Below are positions 9,591-21,945 of a stretch of 64,000 bases of DNA, piece by piece. Where the stretch lies: positions 1 through 64,000 of the forward strand of contig CAJQUW010003210.1 of the NCBI GenBank assembly GCA_907163375.1, given 5' to 3'. The number at the start of each line of letters is the position of its first letter. The stretch's first letter is position 1. Origin of the DNA: Prostheceraeus crozeri. Its lineage: Eukaryota; Platyhelminthes; Polycladida; Euryleptidae. The position numbers and the translations under genes were made by a program. The notes beneath the pieces were generated by a model that saw nothing but the letters and a program-made list of their open reading frames with translations, was not told the origin of the DNA and did not search any database.

Positions 9591-10749
9591 GTTCCTATAA
9601 GTCGAAAAATGTGTCCTTGTGGTTCCGTTTTAGAATAGACAACTAAACCTTTTTTTCATTTTCATACTTCATGACATCTTCAGAATGTTGATCATCGCAA
9701 GATAACAAAATCTGTCACAGAATCTAGAAAATATTTCGTTGTCTCAACATGAAATGTCAATGGAATATACGATCTCCAATCTGTTTACTTACACAGCTAA
9801 ATATTCAGAAAAGTTTGAAAACAGTTGGGATAAATCACAAGAATGATTCTATCTTTCCAAGACAGCAGCCTGACTTCAAATTACAAGGCATTTTCAAAGC
9901 TCTGGGGTGGTAAACTATTTTAACTTTTATCGAGATTTCTATGTTGACAAAAATAACAACAAAACTTCAGAATTCAAACATCTGTAGCTAAGTCTGACTG
10001 ACGGGGACGTAATGATGAAGTTTAGAAAGAAAATCTATTTTATTGAATGAATCGCTGAAATCCTTTATTTTAAGTGCATCTGAAATAGAAATTTAATCCA
10101 AAATGAAGGTTTAAGATGATACTTATCAGTTGAATCATCACAAAGCAATCAATAGAGTAATAGATAATAAACGCCAACGATTAATTATGATGAGAGAATC
10201 TCAACCTGAAACGATTTTTGAATGTACCCTAGAAAGTCAATGAATTAATCAACCTTCATCATTTTAGGGGATTTGTTATATTTTAAGACAAATAATCATG
10301 AAAATTTGCCTTTTAAGTACTTTGTTTGGATTTTCTTTATTTGGATTCCATTAATATCCATCGTTTCTTTTCAATCGTATCTATTAATGCCATCGATAAC
10401 TTCAAAAGCTGCTTCCATGTATGACGCTTCATACCACGTTCGCTCATCTTTCATTCGGTTCTGTATTGCTTTTTATTATGCTATTGTCACTTCCCGATTA
10501 ATTTTGTAGTGTTATCGACAAGTGTTATGTTAGTCAATAAAGGCTATTATTATGAAATAAGGCACCAGCAACAATCGATAGCATGTTGTTACTGAGTTGA
10601 ATGTTTGCATCATTGTACTTATCATTTGTTGTCAGCCTGCTTATTTTAGCTCGTTCACTGCTGTCGTTCGGAATAAATTATCAAAGTGTCTTTCGAAAAG
10701 TCTACTGTGCATCGTGCTCATCTTAAGAGCAATATAACATGCTTTAAAT
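9591..10749. other. No gene recognised
   Basis: A+T-rich sequence. A frame at 10273-10509 is hydrophobic but has no family motif. Confidence 0.5.
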
Positions 10750-10841
10750 CCACGCTTAAAAACATGCTTTTAATGTTTGTGTTCTTATGGATTAATCGTA
10801 TTTATGAACACGAAGCATTTAAAGCATGTTTAAAAGCGTGG
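10750..10841. repeat. Foldback, 35-bp arms
   Basis: Arm 10750-10784 (CCACGCTTAAAAACATGC and on) is the inverse of 10806-10841 (ending GCATGTTTAAAAGCGTGG) with a few mismatches. This is a decayed hairpin element; no TSD found. Confidence 0.7.
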
Positions 10842-11077
10842 CATAAAATATTGCTTTGGATGCGGTGTTGTGTTAAAACTGTTTTTTCTTCTCTCTTTGA
10901 CAATGCATTTGCTCAATTGTGGTCAGAAGCCTGATATTATTTTATAAAATGCAACATGTGGTAATCGTGCCTTGCGATAACATCCACATAGTTTGAGCAT
11001 TATTGTATATACCGTGACTATAAAATCCATCTAAGCACCAAAGAGACACTTACAAGAGCTGGAAATTTTTTAGTTAA

Positions 11078-12953
11078 CCCATTTAAGGCCGCCTATATAA
11101 ATACCGGCAAATTTTCTGTATTTCAGAATGTTATAATTAAGAATAATATATGATGACCAGTTCAATACAATAACCGTTTCTTCAAAATTAAAGCCGTAAA
11201 GATTTCGTTACGATGGCGTCATATGATGTCAAAATATACAAAGGTATGTTTTTTTCAAATGTAGCTTATGAATTGCTCCAAGCAATTCTTGTGCCCAAGA
11301 ACTGGTCATAGCTTCATCATAAAAGCTCTCAATCATATTTCAGAGGTATTTGTCGGATTGTGAATTGGCAAATTGAATCAAAGGCCTGCTTTATGATTCT
11401 TGTCGTTGCTGTTTGCTGTGAAATCGTTATCGTTGAAATGAGAACAAGTTATTATTTTTTGAAATTCCTGTCGAGAAATTGATTATCTTACTGCGTCGAC
11501 TCCAAAGTTAGAGTTGAAGAAGCCTCGGTAATTCGCAATGTCCACATCAATAAAGAACACCAAGAAATGAACGCATTTGAGATTGTTCAGCATTATGTAG
11601 GCCTTAACAATTCTTTTGTCCTGGGTTGTCATTGGCTTCTGCCTCTAAGACCGATAAGACCATCGGCATGGGTATCAAGCATCTCACAAAAATTCTCACC
11701 CTCAAATGCATCCAGAGAATTCTTGTCCTATTTGCGAAGATGGGAATCACCGATATTTGCCATTTTATTGACTGCTTTCTCTGTATACTGAAATGGTCAT
11801 TCAAATCATCTTTCGTTGCAATCTCACACTGCCCTACGATGTCACTAACCTCTGAGACATCGCTTGAGAAACGTACCTCAGAGACACATGAACTGATCTT
11901 CAACTCATCATCCTCAGAACTCTGATGAAGCATTCACTTCTGGAGGTTTTGTGGCAACAGTCATGTGGCGTCATCGTCGGCATTAGGCCTATTGCATATT
12001 TCAGTCCATAGTAAGCAACAGCTTGGGTATTGTCCTCAGATAGCTACATAGGTTGACGTACAATCCAGTTTAGCCTTTATAGATATTTTAGACCAGTTTG
12101 CGCCATCTCGAGCCGATGGCGTGGCCTAGTAAGGCGAAACCCACTGTCTACGGCGAATGAAGTTTTGCATTGAAGTTTTTTGAGTCGGAGGACATCTGTG
12201 TATTCTATGCTCAGGCGAACTGGCACCCTGCAATGTTCATGCTTAAGCTATAAGTGGAAATGCTTGATATTTGATCTCTCTTTGACGTTCGTTCGTACAT
12301 GAGCCGACAAGTCTAATGTTGAGGAACGTGCTATGGCAATGGACTTCGGTTGGTTTTGTGATGGGAAAGCCATAGGCTAAAAATATCAACAAGCATTACA
12401 CACACTTAGAAGAAACTAAGAGCGCAATATTCCAATGCAATTGTCGATCGTTTTCAGCATTCAACAAACATTAGTTTTGAAAAAAATTGACAGTACTCAC
12501 CACCGTTTGCTTCATTTACACTGTTGTTGTTTTTGACATTTTGTATATCATATTGCGCCAGTGTAACTAAAACGTTACGGTTTCAAAAAATTGACATACC
12601 ATGTCATGAATAAATGCTAGAATGAGAGAATGAGAGATGAAGTATTGATTGCTATTTTCAGTATTATGTGAATAATGAGATTACGCAAATCACATGGATA
12701 ATAAATTACATGTGCACGTTCATCCACTGTGTCTACCAGTATAGAAGCAGATTTTATGCCCAGCTTTTGTCTAATTTTGTGATCAGATATAAGCAACAAA
12801 AAGTGCTAATTTCTGAATTGGCGATAGTTTGCCTGAAAATATATGATAAATCATGTATGGCAATCAAAATAATGTATCATATGTCGCTAGCTGGATAAGA
12901 CGGCAGACTCCGAAAAGTGCTGTAACGAAAACGCTACGATGGCGCCAAATGGG
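11078..12953. mobile_element. TTAA-flanked element, possible piggyBac-like, non-autonomous
   Basis: TTAA (11074-11077) is followed by CCCATTTAAGGCC, and the far end GGCGCCAAATGGG is followed by TTAA (12954-12957). Seven bases match exactly (CCCATTT), followed by similar GC-rich strings. TTAA duplication with C-rich ends is the piggyBac pattern. About 1.9 kb; the overlapping frames at 11.6-11.9 kb show no DDE_Tnp_1_7 motif. With short inverted ends and no second copy in the window, this stays a candidate. Confidence 0.4.
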
Positions 12954-12957
12954 TTAA

Positions 12958-13943
12958 GCTAATATGTATTCTGATATTCACTACATTGCCGAAGAAACAG
13001 AAATTATATGCCTATTACAAAAAAATGTAAAATTCAAATTTAAAAATCCAATTTACACCATGAAGATCTATAATGCTAGAAAAATGGACTTTGTCATACC
13101 CGAAAAATGCCTTGCACCTAGTCTAATTTGGCTCTTCGCAGGAGATCTTGGTGGGAGAAAAAGTGCCACAGGAGGTCGTAGATTGATTCAGCTATGAAGT
13201 GAGGTGCTATGGAGCGAATGTTGCGGGCCGAGCCAATGTAGACGGCAAATATCCAACTCATATTCACTGTTCCTCCATCGCAGAACGGATGAATGTGGAT
13301 GAGACCACAGAAATCAGCCGCGCTCTTTTCATACTAATAAAGATGTCCTTTCCCTCATGATATGAAGTGCATCGATTCTTCAGATTTATGTCTGAGTAGA
13401 ATCGGTCACGCGTATCCCTCAAGTATCACAAGGTATCATCACATTATCCCTTCTTTCTTCTGCCGCGACATGCTGTCCACGCTGATAGTCATCTGAGGTA
13501 ATGTCCTCCAGAAGACGATTAATTGTCACGATTCCCTTTAGTCTACTTTCTTTTCCAGAAGAAAGAGGATAGGGAAAGTCACTCCTGAGAATCTCTGTTG
13601 GAAAACCGAGTTATCAAGGCCTCATATTTCGGCAATGAGTTCATCTCCTTAACAATGAGAAATCTCTGAAAGTGAGTTTTGACATTTGAGAAAGTTTTCA
13701 CGGAAATCATTCAAAATCATTCATTTTTATGCCAGTCTGAACTTGCTGCGATCAAAAGGGCATGAACATGTACGTGAAAAGGGCACGTAGATCTCGTATC
13801 TCTAAAGGAGCTCGGATGATCGAAATGTCAATGTGGATTGAACAACGATATTGTGGCAGAGAAGAGAAAAATGTGAAGATTAAGTGAAGACGAATGCACC
13901 CGTTTTCAGAAGAATATCTGTTGTAATTCTTTGACATGCATGT
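12958..13943. other. No gene recognised
   Basis: Slightly more G+C-rich than its surroundings but without a convincing frame, repeat or element end. Confidence 0.5.
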
Positions 13944-13951
13944 GTCCGAAA

Positions 13952-15051
13952 CAGGGATTGCAAATACCCGGGCTTTTTCAATCACCTAGACCCGGGTACC
14001 CGGGCGGATCCCGGACCCTATTATTAAAAGTGATAAAATTGTATGTAATTCGCTTGCATTATCATGAAGCATTGAATAGTCTGGTTTCTGAGATAAGATT
14101 AAATTATGCGTTTCATAATGCATAAAAACATGCTAATGAAATGATATTGAAATCCTAGAATTTTGCTATCGCCAAATTTAGTTGTCACTCTGGTTTTCAT
14201 TGTTATTATACCATTTTACGAAACATCATTACTAAATATCAATAGATGATCACAAGCATTTAAAATGACGGTAATACAATCTGAGACCCAGCATAGAGAA
14301 ATGTGTACTCTTTCTTAAGACATGATGCGTAAAACTGAATTTATGTATCAATTAAGTTTTTATTTACCATCATTGTCAAAAAAGAGATTAATGCATACCA
14401 ATTTCAATAGCGATCAGTACGTGTACTTAATTAAAAGAAAGGAAAAGCAACAAACTTGCTTTTATTTGTGCTTTTTAACTATTAAGCGTATATCCCACTA
14501 TTATAAACTTAATGATAATTTCAGCTATTGTTCATTGTTAGTATACAGTTATATAGTTAGCAAGTAGTAGTTGGACCAGCACCATAAGTCTGGAGAATCA
14601 TAATGGATCTTTCGTCATGTTATTAGCTTTGAAATTCATGGATGTCCATTCATTCCTTAGTGTGGATTAGTAAAGTGGGTGCAGTGGTTACAAGCTTGCA
14701 ACGGTAACATGACAATTAGAATGAACAAAGCATGAAAACTTCATCTTATCTGTAACCTTAGTATATGGTCATTCAATATCGAGCTGCAGATATTCCTGGA
14801 TAAAATATTTCTATTCAGATTTATATTCGCATTCTTAGCTGCCACATGCACTGCCAACTTTTAGAGAGTAACGAGAAAAAGTAGTTTGAGGTTCTATAAC
14901 TTTTATAACTTCAATCGTTAAATAGGATCCTCCACATCATTAAAGACCATCAACAATTTATCTTCAACGTTCTTCACTGGATCCGGGCGGATCTCACACC
15001 GGATCCGGATATTTGCACCCAGATCCGCCGGATCCGGATCTTGACCCGGTG
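13952..15051. mobile_element. hAT-like non-autonomous element, 1.1 kb, 8-bp TSD GTCCGAAA
   Basis: The left end reads CAGGGATTGCAAATACCCGG, a hAT-like start. The right end, read inversely, begins CACCGGGTCAAGATCCGG. Perfect 8-bp duplications GTCCGAAA lie at 13944-13951 and 15052-15059. Both ends hold unusual GC-rich islands built of CCCGGG and GGATCC palindromes, against an A+T-rich core. A further inverted match, GCAAATAYCCGG, lies near each end. No transposase is visible inside. The outermost inverted repeat is weak, but TSD and subterminal symmetry agree. Confidence 0.7.
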
Positions 15052-15059
15052 GTCCGAAA

Positions 15060-16767
15060 TAATGAAACACAGCTATTTTGAACATTCGTGATTTTCTCAA
15101 AGGGAATTCATCAATTTCTGAAAATTTCAACGCTTCTGCCAAGTTTACTAATAATCACATTTAGTAGTAGGATAAAATTTCTTCAACCATGCAACAACCT
15201 TCACAATCCTAATTGATGGGCAGTCAAATTGATGTCCATTTATGTGTTGAAATCGTCCATTCATTCGTCAATTATTCTCAAGTATTACTAGCCGCACCTG
15301 CGTGCACCGGTGCGGCGGGCATAATAACCGTTGCACCGAAAATTTTATAAGTTACACTGAAGCGCTGAAGTGTAGCCGAAATCATTTCTTTTTCGCTCTA
15401 GACTGATAGTCAATAAATACTTCAAGATCTTAAAAGTAGGTTTGCTATCTTCTGTAGTAAATGTTCAGAATTGATGAAGATTTCATAAAGTACTTCGAAA
15501 ATTCAGCATTTGCTAGGTTTCTTTTGATTTTATTTTGCCAATCCTTGCAAGTGAATTTCACCATCACACTTAGTCGCAGCCAGAAAATGGCAAAAAATTG
15601 CATTGTCTGAATTGTTTATAATGTCGGTCTTGTTTTGTAATATCCATTTTGAATTTCCTCAACCTATGGTGACCATTGTCCTATTCTATTTCCACAACCA
15701 GCATCTGCAGTCGGTACAGTATATTAGACGTCTGTTTTGAACATGTATGCGACAGTGTTTGGAATCTATGGTAGTACCATCTTAACAGTGAGAATGAGTA
15801 GTGTTACAAGTCTTAAGATTTCCATTTTTACTAGATATTGGGTCAAAGCTGATCAATTTTGATTCGCTGACACGAGAAAGCTCCATCGAGTTCTTTTCAG
15901 AGTTGATTAATCCAATGGCTACAGTAGCATTGCATCTGTACACTTGCGGATTGGAGAACGCCATTAGTCCTCATTAGGACTAGTCTACTTCAATTAATAT
16001 TTTAAATTAGTATGCATTATATTCTATTATAAATGGCTACTGGGATGACTTTCATCATCGTATGAGAAATAATCAGTGGCGGATGAAACGTCCGGGTTTT
16101 AATTGTTTCTTTTAGAATATATATACGCTGCACGTGCAGTATACATGTATACAAAGGAAGAGCTTATCATTGATATTTTATCAAAATCATGAAAAATACA
16201 ATATCTGAAAACAGGAAAAATGAAATGAATCGAAGCAATGTCTCTCCAATCAACAAATTTCTGCGCATTAGAGTCAACATCTAGACATTTTTCGGTTTTA
16301 GACAGTCTCTCTGTGATGATACAATGCTACCAGATGGTACAAAAAATCTTTCGGACAGAACGCAGGATATATCTTGAGATTCTGAACTATGAGATTCCTT
16401 TGAGAATATGAAGTGGACCATGATATATTCACTATGAAATTCCGAGATTCTTAGGTCACAAGAAATGAGATCTTTTGGCCCTAAACTGATTTCTCCTGAA
16501 CATGAAACATCTATTATTTTTGTCACCCTTCACATTTTTCTCATCATCAGGAAATACAACAGTAATTTAATGATTCAGCATTGATTTTCAAAATGTTTCA
16601 ACTTTATCATTTAGACATTTGAAGTTTCAAATGAATTGAATTGATAAACAGAATTGAATAACGTTCTTCTACAATTAGTTGGATTAATCATGTTGTATGC
16701 TTAAATATCACTCTTCTATCTCTGCTGCGACAAAGATTTACAGATAGAATAAATTAACTTTGAGTAA
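15060..16767. other. No gene; one GC-rich patch
   Basis: A patch at 15296-15340 (GCACCTGCGTGCACCGGTGC) is related to the ends of the small element at 16768. Otherwise unremarkable. Confidence 0.5.
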
Positions 16768-16867
16768 AGCTGTGCACCAAAAAGTCAATTTGATCAAAAT
16801 TCAAACGTTTCGGTGCACCGCACCAAAAGCAGGTTATCACAAAAGAACCGGTGCACCGTGCACAGCT
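16768..16867. mobile_element. 100-bp MITE with AGCTGTGCAC ends
   Basis: Left AGCTGTGCACC (16768) and right GGTGCACCGTGCACAGCT (ending 16867) are inverted, and GGTGCACCG strings lie inside. End type resembles hAT, but no 8-bp TSD is visible. Confidence 0.5.
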
Positions 16868-17154
16868 CTATTTTCAAGAGATGTTGGTGTCAACGTCTGA
16901 CACTACATTTGTATATGTATGAAGGTTGTCATTGAAGTACTTAGATCGGACAAACACCCTGAAAAAAATATTGCACTGCGGAAACACACTTCTAAGATAC
17001 ACAGCTCCTAGAAATTGGCGGCATGTAGTAGCTGACAATGCTTGTGATAATAGTGTGTTAATAATAATGATAGTACATGTAATAATGGCTTTCATTTGTA
17101 TAACAACAGTGATTCTGTAGACGTACATGAAATGTGCAAATTTAAACACATCAC

Positions 17155-17396
17155 ATGAAATCAAAGATACACACAAAAATTTATCCAGCAGAGTTGGATA
17201 AACGGAAAGTGTTTGCCTTCGGTGGGCGTAGTGGGCACCCACTCCGTGTAGAAACAATCCTTGAGTGGGTGACTAACATGGTCAACAGCTTTACGAAAAA
17301 GGGGCAAGCAGATTTTGTCAACAACTTCAAACAAGGCTTGGGAAATATCCTTGCGAACAATTTTAGACTCTTTTCTCAAAACCAGACATTACTAAT
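17155..17396 (+). pseudogene. Unassigned coding fragment interrupted by a MITE
   Basis: An open frame with natural composition and motifs such as VFAFGGRSGHPLRVETILEW and FVNNFKQGLGNIL. I do not recognise the family. A possible splice acceptor (TTTATCCAG) precedes it at about 17190. The frame runs into the MITE at 17397; if the MITE and one CTAAT copy are ignored, the same frame goes on from 17972 for about 20 codons to TAG at 18030-18032. It may be an exon of a lost host gene or a piece of a transposon gene. Confidence 0.4.
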
Positions 17397-17966
17397 GGGT
17401 AAGTCCGCCAAAAATGTGCATTTTCGCGAAATTCGTTTCCGATGATTCTAATTTTCAAATTATGTCATTATTCTCTCAATGTTCATTTTCTTTAGAAAGA
17501 CGCATCATTATCTGATATCGTACAATTCCTTAAACCATTATGTCATGATTGTTTACATCAAAAAATATTCATAAAAGTCGAAATTTCCCATTTTTTGACG
17601 TTCCAGAGCGCTTGAACCTAAACTTACACAATTTTTTAATTGTGAAAAAGAAATTCTACCAAATCTTTTTCTCAAACATGCCTTAATTTATGCCAAATTT
17701 GACAGATCAAATACTGCAAGGCTGAAATTCTTTCTTTTGGGTCCTGAAAATGGCTTACTAGGAGTTTCTTGTAAATTCAATGTCATAAGACCGACGTTGC
17801 CAAAACATGCATGGCCAAACAAAAGCATAAAAACAATAAATGGTGTGGTTGGCACATCTACATATCTTTTCTGCATCATCAACTCAGTAATTTAGCCTAT
17901 CAAATCATTTGATTTGAAAACTTTTCTTTTTGACACCCCAAAATGCACATTTTTGGCGGATTTCCC
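17397..17966. mobile_element. 570-bp element with GGG...CCC ends, 5-bp TSD CTAAT
   Basis: Starts GGGTAAGTCCGCC and ends GGCGGATTTCCC; the inverted ends match over about 27 bp (three mismatches). Flanked by CTAAT at 17392-17396 and 17967-17971. No coding capacity. A relative at 34.49-35.80 kb shares most of its length but has been split by a piggyBac-like MITE. Superfamily not assigned; TSD length could be 4-5 bp. Confidence 0.75.
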
Positions 17967-18033
17967 CTAATACTTAATACTGTTGTGAAAGTTTCAAGCA
18001 TTGAAGTCCAACACTCCATAACAAAGAGCTAGT

Positions 18034-18831
18034 GTGACCATGAGCATTGAAAGCAATGCTTCTTTGCGGCAAGCGTTGTGATGACAACCGCACCTGAGTG
18101 ATGGTGGCTTTTCAGTGGTTGAGAACGGTACGATGTCAGCTCGTTGTCAATGTCTTTTATAAAGACTCAATGATGCAAATAGTGAGCCTGGGTTTGTCAT
18201 TAGTAATAATATGCAGTAGTAATGGCATATTTTAGGGAGCTGCTTGTGCTTAATTGATTTTCTCTTAACCTAATTTTCTTATTTAATGCTTAAAGAGTAT
18301 GTACTTTCGTATACAATCTATACCTTCTGGAATTAGCTAGTGTGAATTTGGACAGATGAGCGATCTCGTGTCTATTGTTATTGGTCGACCCCACGCATGA
18401 CCACACTCCTGATAGTGTCTAGATTGTCACATCCGTCATCTTGTATGTCTCTTCTTGACAAGAATAGCACCTTGATAATCAGGTAACTGTCACTGCTTCG
18501 GTTAAAAGTCTACACTGAATTAGATTGTAGGAAAGTCAGGATACGATGGACATCACGTTGTCTGACAGGTGAAGATCAACCTGATCAACCTGATTAATAA
18601 CGGAAGTACCAGCACTACCTGAGGTTGTGCAGAATGTCATCAAAATTATTTGGGTGTGACGATTTGATGATTTGGAAATTGACGGAATCGCAAGAGAATC
18701 ATGAAGGGATTCACAGCAATCCGCAGTTGAAGAAAGACTGATCTGTAGAAGTTCTTGTGATTTATGATAAGGAAAGTTCATGGCAACATTCTGTGCCATT
18801 TTCTACGTCACATGTAAATTAACATTACACT
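18034..18831. other. No gene recognised
   Basis: A minus-strand frame at 18536-18799 shares the short string A-D-C-C-E with the repeat at 61.6 kb, and the nucleotides TTCACAGCAATCCGCA are shared too, so this stretch may contain a diverged copy of that element. Confidence 0.35.
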
Positions 18832-18990
18832 TGAATATCTAAAGAGAAGAACAGCTATTACGTCAGTACAAGACACCAACACCCTTGATTCCCCGACCGC
18901 ACTCGCCTGACCTAGGAATCGAACCGAAGTCCGCGGTGGAGACGAGCACGCACCTTCTTCACTAGGCCACACTGACGGTTCAAAAGGTAT
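18832..18990 (-). mobile_element. tRNA-derived SINE, copy 1
   Basis: On the minus strand the head carries an A box (TGGCCTAGTGAAG, about 18957-18969) and a B box (GGTTCGATTCCTAG, about 18911-18925), followed by a conserved body GGTCGGGGAATCAAGGGTGT and a tail ATAGCTGTTCTTCTCTTTA. The same body and tail recur in the copies at 19.15 and 19.66 kb. Confidence 0.75.
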
Positions 18991-19149
18991 GCGAGTGAAG
19001 GCAGAAGTCATCTCCAAATGATATCGACAGCTTATTGTCCTGTTATTATTGACAGAAAGCTACCAGCGTTCACATTGTAGCGAGACAGCATATCAGCATG
19101 TCATGCGACTGCGTCACAGTGTAGATTGACAACAAAGGTCTGTCGTACT

Positions 19150-19537
19150 TCATTGAATATTTAAAGAGAATAACAGCTATTAAGTCAATGCAAGACACCA
19201 ACACCCATAGAAATAAACTGTTTATCTGAAGTTCGCTAGAATGGAAATTGACTCAAGGTCGCGGCACATCCGGGGGAACTAAGTTGGGGCATGAAGAACC
19301 AATTAAAGGCTTCGATTTACTCATGTGACTGTTTCTAACTTAATGATACAGACGTTGGCAGGTGCATCTAAGTGAAAATGCGTGCGATTTATGTGCCGTT
19401 ATTGTGCACTGCATGAAGCTTAATTTCCATTCTAGAGGTTTTATCGTTGTCAATTTCTATGCCAACACCCTTGATTCCCCGACCGCGTTCGCCCGACCTA
19501 GGAATCGAACTGAAGTCCGCGGTGGAGACGAGCTCGT
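19150..19537 (-). mobile_element. tRNA-derived SINE, copy 2, split by a MITE and 5' truncated
   Basis: The SINE tail lies at about 19152-19205 and the body and B box at 19462-19537; the two parts are joined perfectly if the MITE at 19206-19461 and one CCAACACC copy are removed. The A box is missing: the copy ends within the region upstream of the B box. Confidence 0.75.
19206..19461 (+). mobile_element. P-type MITE (CATAGAAAT ends), copy 2, 8-bp TSD CCAACACC
   Basis: 256 bp, the same length as copy 1 and very similar in sequence. The TSD CCAACACC is at 19198-19205 and 19462-19469. The uninterrupted form ACCAACACCCTTGATTCCCC is seen in SINE copy 1 at about 18888, which serves as an empty-site control. 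Confidence 0.93.
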
Positions 19538-19654
19538 CCGCTGTGTGACGTAATCGAATGACATGCTGATATGCTGTCTCGCTACAATATGAACGCTGGT
19601 AGCGTTCTGTCAATAATAATAGAACAATAAGCTGTCGATATCACTTAGAGATGC

Positions 19655-19850
19655 CTTCACTCGCATTCCTTTTGAACCGGCAGCGTCGCCTAGTGAAGAA
19701 GGTGCGAGCTCGTCTCCACCGCGGACTTCGGTTCGATTCCTAGGTCTGGCGAGTGCGGTCGGGGAATCAAGGGTGTTGCTGTCTTCTATTGACTTAATAG
19801 TTGTCATTCTCTTTAAATATTCAATGAACTGCGACAAACTTTTGTTGTTA
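19655..19850 (+). mobile_element. tRNA-derived SINE, copy 3, inverted
   Basis: Plus orientation, with A box (CGCCTAGTGAAGAAGG), B box (GGTTCGATTCCTAG, about 19731-19744) and the same body and tail as copy 1. The spacer before it (19540-19650) is the inverse of the spacer after copy 1 (19000-19120), so 18.83-19.85 kb is an overall inverted structure. Confidence 0.75.
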
Positions 19851-21479
19851 ATAACATTGCACTTGTGCCCCATTCGCATGATGATATACACTGATGATGG
19901 TGCGAAAGCTCTCTCTCTCTGGATCTACGTATGTAGCTTCTCTAAATAGTTCAAACTTGTCTCTTGCTTTTACAGGAATTAATTCTTTGACTAAGTCCGA
20001 TGTTTCTGCTTCCTTTTACAAGGACTATATCGAATGCTGGAAAATGCAATCAGATACAGTACACAGACGTTAGTGAAACATAAATTATACATCAATATAA
20101 AAGGATAGATCAGACAGTTAAGACAAGGTCAAAGTCAACAAGTCACCACTGAACTGGAAATTAAGTAGGCCTATAGCAAAAGTAAGGAGGAAAGTTGAGA
20201 TGGACTGATTGTAAATTAGAGAGTGAGGATTCACCAGCACAAATGAAGACCTTTGACTGTTCTTAATATACGCAGATGCAAGTGATCGCCTAAAAATGGT
20301 GTTCCGCTCCATTTTAATGATGTTCCAATTGATTGAGGCTCCAGGGCCAGTCTGATTGGTAATTTTTGAGTGTTGAAATTCGACATGCTCTTGAGCTTAG
20401 AAATCCAACTTTTCCCATTGCTTAACTTGGCTAGACTAGATCGAACAGAAGCTGTGACTTGATAGTTATTTCACCTGATCTTGATGTCGCAAGATTTTAG
20501 GAAGAGTCGAATTACTGAAACTTGCAAGAATAGCTGCGAATTCTTGCCGCAAGGTGATATATTGTGAGTTATTTTAGCCACGCGGAATTGCTTCTATTCA
20601 TAAAAAGAAATGAGAGCAAAATTTGCGAATCTTTACAAAGTTAGCTCACAAAGTACCGGTACCTTGCACCGTTGACACGACAGGCAAGCATGTCCACCCA
20701 GTGACATAGTTTTTAGTGTACATGTCTCGTGTAATTGCGCGCATTCTCAATCTAAATCTTACTGCTTGTTCAGTTTGACCAATAGGTTTTATATTGTTAA
20801 GTGTACAAGATATTTGGCACACTACATGTCTGCAAAGCCATTGTGCTTTTTTCATGCAGTTTGCAAGTCCAGTAAGATCGATCCCACTTTGTCTTTTCGG
20901 TCTTCTTTCTACATCGATGACTCAGGGTATCTCCCTTTGAAATATTTTTGCGAATCTTATGATTTAATTCACTCATACGGACCAACCTGATGACTTGTCT
21001 CTTCGAAACCTCAAGGCATGCGAGTTCCATGAGAGTTGCAGGACTGCGTTTCACGGACTTGTAATTCATTTATGGATCTGCTTCTGTCGAGAGATGCTCG
21101 CATCTCTGTCTTCACCCTATTTTCCCGAACTATTTTGACTTCTGAAAGCCTGGAGAAGGAAACTGCACTAATTCTGAAGCTCATCAATCGCTTCCAAAAT
21201 TTCAGTGCAACACAATTGTTGCATGCCGTTCCACTGGTGGCATAAGCTTTCCATCAAATCAGCACTCCTGTTCCCATAGATGGTAGTTCAAGGATGCGCT
21301 CAAGAATTCCTGAAAACTCTCATAATTGCTCATGTTAATAAGACCGATTTGCTGGAGCACGTGTAGTAAAACAAGCACGTGTCGCTGCTTGCAAATTTAG
21401 TTGGTTGACTAAGTAGACTAAATAGCTAGTTAATTGGTTGGAGACTAAATTTTATTTGTTTTCTCTTTTCAACTGAAAA
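19851..21479. other. No gene recognised
   Basis: A short CT run at 19911. Frames at 20.6-21.2 kb lie on both strands and look like chance. Confidence 0.5.
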
Positions 21480-21945
21480 GCATTAAGTTTAGAGGTATAA
21501 TTTTAGACATGACATGTCTTTAGGTCATTTCCTGTTAAGTGTATGTGATATTATCATGTTTATGATCGGCGATATATGCGAGAATGCGAATAAATTGGGC
21601 CAACGTGTCGGTCTTTGCCGACATTAGGAGGCTTGCCAAGTCTGAGTTTAGCGTCATAGATAAATGTTCATGAACATGATCAGAAATGACCTGAAGACAT
21701 TCCGTGTCAGAAAATGTGGCTCCAGACTTAGTAGGCCCCTACTTTTCATTTGCTTTAAGAGAAAACAGAAAATTTCTTTCTTTGCCAAACATATGCCCCA
21801 TTGGATTTAAGTGCTTGTCTTTGATCCTGTCTGACAAGAAGATGAACTAGCTAGAACTCGGCAGACTCGCACATTTCCCATATGTACATCATTATGTGAA
21901 AGTCTCATTGTGGGTTTCGTTCTGGCTGCCGGACTATATATCTAG
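21480..21945 (+). mobile_element. GTCCGGCAGCC element, copy 1, left end missing
   Basis: Aligns with the 3' two thirds of the element at 31639-32310: shared GGGCCAACATGTTGGTGTTTGC-type block (here with changes), TCCTGTCTGACAAGAA, and the terminal CTGGCTGCCGGACTA. Its left inverted end is absent. Confidence 0.7.

Noticed and set aside
11604-11933. piggyBac transposase N-terminus (acidic SSEDDEL start)
   Set aside because: Only the acidic start is suggestive; no DDE_Tnp_1_7 motif follows and the opposite strand is equally open.
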